From Pseudomonadota bacterium (GTDB lineage: Bacteria; Pseudomonadota; Alphaproteobacteria; Rhizobiales; Xanthobacteraceae), in assembly GCA_023434095.1 (NCBI GenBank), contig JAEYTJ010000365.1, positions 1-12,793 on the forward strand: a stretch of 12,793 nucleotides of DNA. Direction: 5' to 3'. The stretch's first letter is position 1, and each line of letters opens with the position of its first letter. A program made the translations under genes and the position numbers. The notes beneath the pieces were generated by a model that had not been told where the DNA came from, searched no databases, and saw only the letters and a program-made list of their open reading frames with translations. Of this stretch, positions 12,467 through 12,793 are shown one piece after another.

Positions 12467-12793
12467 GCGTGGTGCTTGGCATCCTTGCCGTGTTGCTGGT
12501 GGCGATCGGACTGGTCGCGGCCTTTATGCGCGTCGATGCCGCGCGCCTGGCGGGAGGACTGCGTCTCGCCGGCCCCACCATTCTGGCGATTGCAGGCGTT
12601 CTCCTCACCATCACCGGTCGTGCGGCCATCGGCGGCATGCTGCTGTCGGGCGCGGTCGCCTGGTATGGCCTCGGCCGCGCGAAAGGGCGGGTGGCGAAGC
12701 CGAGAGGCCAGCGCTCGACGGTGAGGACGGCAGCGCTGGAGATGGAGCTCGATCACGACACGGGTGCGCTGGAGGGCATGGTCCTCGCAGGAC
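12463..12793 (+). CDS. Membrane-anchored J-domain (DnaJ-like) protein, N-terminal part
   Basis: The frame is open to the end of the window and gives the first 110 residues. Two hydrophobic segments lie at about 1-22 and 35-66, followed by a basic stretch (GRAKGRVAKPRGQRSTVRT) and then RTAALEMELDHDTGALEGMVLAG. That last block resembles the region before a C-terminal J domain in alphaproteobacterial membrane J-proteins, as I recall them; the J domain itself, with its HPD motif, would lie outside the window. Such proteins recruit DnaK at the membrane face. The ATG overlaps the VWA stop by 4 bp. The family call depends on recollection of this N-terminal pattern, so it is less sure than the existence of the gene. 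Confidence 0.7.
   Translation, partial: MSVVLGILAVLLVAIGLVAAFMRVDAARLAGGLRLAGPTILAIAGVLLTITGRAAIGGMLLSGAVAWYGLGRAKGRVAKPRGQRSTVRTAALEMELDHDTGALEGMVLAG

Overview
The window looks like chromosomal DNA of a high-GC alphaproteobacterium, most likely order Hyphomicrobiales (Rhizobiales), close to Mesorhizobium/Phyllobacteriaceae. This rests on strong G/C third positions, a gatC-gatA pair of rhizobial type, DUF599, DUF1489, VWA and membrane J-domain proteins typical of the order, and a small intergenic hairpin that I recall as a dispersed rhizobial repeat. I saw no rRNA, tRNA, CRISPR array, transposase or phage gene. The order is an inference and no database was searched.

Layout. 1-432: end of an amidohydrolase-2 (lactonase-like) gene. 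570-3817: a Kup potassium transporter and an RsmB/NOP-type RNA cytosine methyltransferase, probably one transcript. 3842-4276 (minus): a small four-helix membrane protein of unknown role, convergent with the methyltransferase and divergent from gatCA. 4456-6227: gatC and gatA, two subunits of the tRNA-dependent amidotransferase; gatB is not in the window. 6331-7128: a YdcF/SanA-like DUF218 membrane protein with a TTG start. 7185-7874 (minus): a DUF599 membrane protein, separated from the previous gene by a compound hairpin. 7965-8552 (minus) and 8648-9550 (plus): a CGNR-type zinc-finger regulator divergent from an EamA/DMT exporter. 9728-11128: a single-chain iron-sulfur L-serine dehydratase. 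11192-12793: DUF1489 protein, VWA protein and the start of a membrane-anchored J-domain protein; the last two overlap by 4 bp.

The most interesting part is 7.9-9.7 kb. The CGNR/EamA pair has a readable control region: a TTGACC-17-TTATAT promoter for the exporter, with a 7-bp inverted repeat (GGTTACA...TGTAACC) starting at the end of the -35 box and finishing on the -10 box, and a third copy just before the exporter's start codon. The pair is bracketed by two direct-repeat copies of a 46-bp sequence (38/46 identical) that share an in-frame ATG and the start of a small peptide. This suggests the regulator/exporter module was inserted between the DUF599 and serine dehydratase genes. The second copy heads a 23-codon ORF ending 30 nt before the serine dehydratase start, followed by a small hairpin next to its ribosome binding site.

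Other signals: two adjacent genes (DUF1489 and VWA) lack a Shine-Dalgarno sequence and have promoter-like elements placed so that transcription would begin at the ATG (leaderless candidates); a variant CGTK in place of CGNR in the regulator; and two inverted repeats upstream of kup.
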